Assembly (NCBI GenBank): GCA_021324035.1
Contig: JAJPJU010000078.1
Span: forward strand, 1 to 19,610
Length of the DNA: 19,610 nucleotides
Origin: Spartobacteria bacterium
GTDB lineage: Bacteria; Verrucomicrobiota; Verrucomicrobiia; Chthoniobacterales; UBA10450
Reading direction: 5' to 3'
Part shown: positions 16,003 to 19,610 of the stretch, in pieces
Layout: every line of letters starts with the position of its first letter
How positions within the stretch are numbered: the first letter of the stretch is position 1
The notes under the pieces: model-generated
The model's input: only the letters and a program-made list of their open reading frames with translations
Databases searched by the model: none
What the model was told of the DNA's origin: nothing
Made by a program: the position numbers and the translations under genes

Positions 16003-18425
16003 TGATCAGCGACCTCCGATTCGCTTTTCGAAGCCTGGCCACGACACCTGGGTTTGCCGCCATCGCCATTCTCACTCTCGCCCTTGGGATTGGCGCTAAC
16101 ACCGCGATCTTCAGCCTGATCAACGATCTTTTCCTGCGCGGTCTGCCGTTTCGGGAGCCATCGCGCCTTGTTCATATTTACGGCGAAGCCAAAGAACGCG
16201 GGTTAGACCAGTTGCCGTTTTCCATCCCGAAATTTTGGCATTATCGCGACAGCCAGACGATCTTCACTGACATCGCCGCCGATTGGGGTAACGGCTACAT
16301 TCTGACCGGGCAGGGCGAGCCGGTGCAAGTGATCGGCGACAATATCACGGCCAATTATTTTGGCGTACTGGGCATTCGCCCAATCATGGGCCGCGATTTT
16401 CAGCCGGACGATGAAATGCGCAACAACGTTGCGTTGGTTACCGAAGGTTTTTGGCGGAAGCGGTTGGGCTCGGACCCCAGCGTGCTCGGACGCGCCATCG
16501 CGCTCAACGGAGTCGCGACCACGATTGTTGGGGTGTTGCCGAACGTTCCGGTCTCCTGGTTCGGACGAGACACCGAAGTGTTTATCACCACTCCGTTCGA
16601 CAATCCAAATACAACCCGAGACCGGATGATGCGCGGCTACAGTTTTATGCGTTGCATCGGTCGGCTGAAACCCGGGATCAGCATCCAACAGGCGCAGGCG
16701 GCCCTCCCAACGCTCGAACACAGCTATCGGGCTCAATATCCCGAAGCGGCCGATTCGACTTGGACTTCCACTTTGGTTACGGCAGCTCAGGACGCCACCG
16801 GCGACTTGCGGCCGGCTTTTGTCACACTGCTCGTCGCCGTTGGCGCAGTGTTACTGATTGCATGCAGTAACGTCGCGAATCTTCTGCTGGTGCGCTTTAG
16901 TGGTCGGCGGCGCGAAATCGCTTTGCGAATGGCGCTTGGCGCGGAGCGCCGCAATGTCGTTCGTCTTTTTGTGCTCGAAAGCACCGCGATCAGTTTTATC
17001 GCGGGCCTGATCGGATTGGCTCTCGCGCTCTGGATTGTCGATCTCGTTCCAAAACTCGCGACCGATAATATTCCATTGGAAGGCGGTGCTGCCTTGCATT
17101 GGCCGGTTCTCCTCTTCGCTCTCGCTCTGTCGTTGATCACTGGGATGGCGATGGGCGCGTACCCGGCGTGGCAAAGCTCACGGGCTGACTTGGTCGACGG
17201 ACTCAAACAAGCCGGGCGCGCGGTAAGCGGAAGTCGCGGTCAATATCGGTTTCGTCGCGGACTGGTGACAGCACAGGTTGCTCTTTCGATGATTTTGCTC
17301 GCGGCGGCGGCGATGCTTATTTCCAGTTTCGTTCGGCTGAGTAACCAGGCCACCGGGTTCAGCTCGGATCACGTCTGGACGGCCGGCATTGGCTTGCCCT
17401 CTTCAAGATACCCGGACGCAGACTCGCGCGCTCGATTTATCCAGCGTTTTCTCGGTGAGTTACAAACTGTGACTGGAATGGAATCGGCCAGTATCGCGGA
17501 CGCGGTGCCGTTGTCCGGGAATTATTCTCAAACGCCTTATGCCCGGCCGGACACAAATCCGCCGCCGGTGATCCGTCGTCCACTCGGGCTGACCCGAAGT
17601 ATTTCACCAGGGTATTTTCGGACATTGAGAGTTCCGATTCTCGCCGGCCGCGAATTCAACGAACACGACACTGCCGATGGTCCCGGGGTCGTCATTCTGA
17701 GCAGCTCGACGGCCAAAAAGTTGTTTCCCAACGAAAATCCGGTCGGGCGACAAATGCTATTCGGCGTCGATAACGGCAATGGCTTGAGTGCGGAAATCGT
17801 CGGTGTGGTCGCCGATATTCGTTCGCGTGAACTCTCGCGGGTGAACGAAATTGAATTCTATCGGCCATGGCCGCAACGAAGCTCGTCGTTTTGCAGCGTG
17901 ATGGTGCGTACATCGATGCCGCCCCAGGCTGTTACTTCGGCTGTGCGAAACGTCCTCGACCAGATCGACAAGGAAATGCCAATCCTTCAGCCGAGCACGC
18001 TGGATAACATCGTGACTCAGTCGCTTGGGCAAAAACGACTGACCATGGGGTTGCTTGGAGCGTTCGCCGGACTCGCATTGATTCTCGCGATCGTCGGCAT
18101 TTACGGAGCCGTCGCCTACACCGTGCAGCAACGGACTGCTGAGATCGGCATCCGAATGGCGTTGGGCGCGCAAATTCAGGACGTTTTGAAATTGGTGTTG
18201 CAGCAGGGAATGAACCCAGTTTTCATCGGACTCGGCATTGGACTGGTTGGAGTTTTTGCGACCGGACGGCTCCTGACCGCGCAGCTTTACCAGGTATCTC
18301 CAAGCAATCCGCTTTTGTTAGGCCTGACGGCCGCAACCCTCGCCGTCGCCGCGCTGCTGGCTTGTCTGATTCCGGCGCGCCGTGCCGCGCTGGTCGATCC
18401 GGTCCAGGCTCTACGGACCGAATAA
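16002..18425 (+). CDS. ADOP-like duplicated MacB/FtsX permease (seventh of array; second subgroup)
   Basis: This 807-aa protein begins MISDLRFAFRSLATTPGFAA with GIGANTAIFSLINDLFLRGLP. It combines the GIGANT wording of the first subgroup with the LINDLFL wording of the second. Membrane segments are near 19-46, 272-296, 322-346, 366-392, 420-444, 678-703, 735-758 and 772-796. The first coupling helix is RRREIALRMALGAER, the linker is KQAGRAVSGSRG (a weakened GGRGSS), and the second coupling helix is EIGIRMALGAQIQDVL. Core domain 1 ends TIVGVLPNVPVSW; core domain 2 carries LFPNENPVGRQM. The tail is PARRAALVDPVQALRTE. The last 33 nt match those of the preceding gene at 30 positions. The start has a TA run and no ribosome binding site; the start is supported by alignment with paralogues. 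Confidence 0.93.
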   Translation: MISDLRFAFRSLATTPGFAAIAILTLALGIGANTAIFSLINDLFLRGLPFREPSRLVHIYGEAKERGLDQLPFSIPKFWHYRDSQTIFTDIAADWGNGYILTGQGEPVQVIGDNITANYFGVLGIRPIMGRDFQPDDEMRNNVALVTEGFWRKRLGSDPSVLGRAIALNGVATTIVGVLPNVPVSWFGRDTEVFITTPFDNPNTTRDRMMRGYSFMRCIGRLKPGISIQQAQAALPTLEHSYRAQYPEAADSTWTSTLVTAAQDATGDLRPAFVTLLVAVGAVLLIACSNVANLLLVRFSGRRREIALRMALGAERRNVVRLFVLESTAISFIAGLIGLALALWIVDLVPKLATDNIPLEGGAALHWPVLLFALALSLITGMAMGAYPAWQSSRADLVDGLKQAGRAVSGSRGQYRFRRGLVTAQVALSMILLAAAAMLISSFVRLSNQATGFSSDHVWTAGIGLPSSRYPDADSRARFIQRFLGELQTVTGMESASIADAVPLSGNYSQTPYARPDTNPPPVIRRPLGLTRSISPGYFRTLRVPILAGREFNEHDTADGPGVVILSSSTAKKLFPNENPVGRQMLFGVDNGNGLSAEIVGVVADIRSRELSRVNEIEFYRPWPQRSSSFCSVMVRTSMPPQAVTSAVRNVLDQIDKEMPILQPSTLDNIVTQSLGQKRLTMGLLGAFAGLALILAIVGIYGAVAYTVQQRTAEIGIRMALGAQIQDVLKLVLQQGMNPVFIGLGIGLVGVFATGRLLTAQLYQVSPSNPLLLGLTAATLAVAALLACLIPARRAALVDPVQALRTE

Positions 18426-18433
18426 GTCCTGAG

Positions 18434-19610
18434 ATGAACGATCTTCGTTTCGCTTTTCGGAAGCTGCGCGAATCGCCGGCCTTCGCTCTAATCGCCGTGG
18501 CCACCCTTGCCCTCGGTATCGGACTAAACACCGCGATCTTCAGTTTGATCAACGATCTGTTTCTCCGTCCGCTGCCGTTTAAGGACGCCGAGCGCTTGGT
18601 CCATCTGTATTCGAACGCGCGCGAACGAAAGTTACTCGAGCTCGCGATTTCCGTTCCACGTTTTCAATATTATAAAGATGGTCAAACCATTTTCGAAGAG
18701 TTCGGCGGAGAAAACGTCTCGGCGTTTACTCTGACTGGCTTGGGCGATGCGGCCCACATATTCGGCGGCAGAGTGACCGCCAATTACTTCGATGTCCTTG
18801 GGGTGCGTCCGATTCGCGGACGCAATTTTTTACCAGAAGAAGAAGAGGGCGCCGACGTCGCGATGGTCACCCAGAATTTTTGGCAGAAACGAATGGGCGG
18901 CGACCCAAATGTGATCGGGCGGAGTATCACCCTCAATGGGGTCGCCCATACGGTCGTTGGTATTTTGCCCGACCTCCCATTTTCGTGGGTTGGCCCGAAC
19001 TCGGAAATCTGGACGACGAAGCCATATGTCGTTCAGGGGTTGACCTATGACCAGGTGATGCGCGGCAGCGGCATCTTACGCGTGGTTGGTCGATTGAAGC
19101 CGGGAATAACGATTGCGCAGGCGCGCGCAGCCTTGCCCGCACTCGAGAAAAGTTATCGAGCGGCGCATCCTGATAAGATCGACAGTTCATCCGTTGGGAC
19201 GCTGAAAACATTGCCGGAAGACGTGACTGGAAATCTGAGGTCGGCGTTTGCGACTCTGCTCGCGGCTGTCGCCTTTGTTTTGTTGATCGCCTGCAGCAAT
19301 GTCGCCAACCTTTTGCTGGTGCGATTCACCGGCCGGCGGCGCGAAATCGCCTTGCGAATGGCGATCGGCGCCTCGCGTGGAAGCATCATTAGGCTTTTCG
19401 TTTTTGAAAGTCTGCTGGTGAGTGCAATCGCCGGCGGGGTCGGTGCGCTCTTGGCCTGGCAATTAGTTCCGATCGTGCCAAGGATGGCGGCGAATTTCCT
19501 TCCATTCGATCCAGACACACGCCTCGAGCTCTCTATCCCGGTGCTCTTTTTCGCTATTGCATTGTCGATCTTGACCGGAGTGGCGATGGGAATTTATCCG
19601 GCGCTCCAAA
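18434..19610 (+). CDS. ADOP-like duplicated MacB/FtsX permease, N-terminal half (eighth of array, cut by window edge)
   Basis: An open frame runs from the ATG at 18434 to the last base with no stop, giving 392 complete codons of a protein expected to be about 806 aa. It begins MNDLRFAFRKLRESPAFALI with GIGLNTAIFSLINDLFLRPLP. A first core domain covers about 50-245 (NFLPEEEEGADVAMVTQNFW and VVGILPDLPFSW). Membrane segments lie near 18-45, 271-296, 324-348 and 369-392, and the first coupling helix is RRREIALRMAIGASR. The first 100 residues match the gene at 13566 at 67 positions without gaps. The protein lacks only its second half because of the window boundary, so there is no sign that it is broken. 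It starts 8 nt after the previous stop. More permease copies may lie beyond. Confidence 0.92.
   Translation, partial: MNDLRFAFRKLRESPAFALIAVATLALGIGLNTAIFSLINDLFLRPLPFKDAERLVHLYSNARERKLLELAISVPRFQYYKDGQTIFEEFGGENVSAFTLTGLGDAAHIFGGRVTANYFDVLGVRPIRGRNFLPEEEEGADVAMVTQNFWQKRMGGDPNVIGRSITLNGVAHTVVGILPDLPFSWVGPNSEIWTTKPYVVQGLTYDQVMRGSGILRVVGRLKPGITIAQARAALPALEKSYRAAHPDKIDSSSVGTLKTLPEDVTGNLRSAFATLLAAVAFVLLIACSNVANLLLVRFTGRRREIALRMAIGASRGSIIRLFVFESLLVSAIAGGVGALLAWQLVPIVPRMAANFLPFDPDTRLELSIPVLFFAIALSILTGVAMGIYPALQ

Noticed and set aside
15264..16175. Long minus-strand open frame of about 300 codons
   Set aside because: It lies antisense to two well-supported permease genes and spans their junction. 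Its composition is highly charged with no recognisable domain, as expected for an opposite-strand shadow of GC-biased coding sequence.

Overview
The window holds one co-directional gene array on the + strand with no gap longer than 31 nt. It opens with the last 64 codons of an ABC-transporter ATPase of the MacB/LolD type. Two nucleotides later comes a secreted beta-strand-repeat protein of the DUF4097 kind. After it stand eight consecutive large MacB/FtsX-type permeases: seven complete (806-834 aa) and an eighth cut by the right edge. The eighth has no stop codon inside the window but is plainly open from 18434 to 19610.

Each permease has the doubled layout of the family described as acidobacterial duplicated orphan permeases (ADOP): an N-terminal membrane segment, a periplasmic core domain (MacB_PCD-like), three membrane segments (FtsX-like), a short Gly/Arg/Ser linker, then the same four-segment unit again, ending in a Pro-Ala-Arg-Arg...Val-Asp-Pro...Ala-Leu-Arg-x-Glu tail. 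I count eight likely membrane segments per full protein.

The paralogues fall into three kinds by eye. The first (1209-3713) is the most divergent and keeps a MacB-like tail. Four (3737-13534) share the first-helix motif GIGANTA(I/V)FS. Three (13566 to the right edge) share an IFSLINDLFL first helix. The boundary between the second and third kinds is the longest spacer of the array, 31 nt without a single G.

The array is probably one long operon. ADOP proteins are described as usually lacking a neighbouring ATPase, so the ATPase and DUF4097 gene at the head are the most informative context. A plausible reading (inference) is that one ATPase can energise the first permease and perhaps several others, with the variable periplasmic domains giving different specificity. 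No membrane-fusion protein (MacA-like), outer-membrane channel, regulator, RNA gene, CRISPR array, transposase or clear terminator is visible. The substrate cannot be read from the sequence.

The organism is most likely a soil-type bacterium of Acidobacteriota, Verrucomicrobiota or a related lineage. I base this on the large ADOP paralogue family, moderately high GC by eye, and start codons mostly without a strong Shine-Dalgarno sequence. I cannot place it more precisely.
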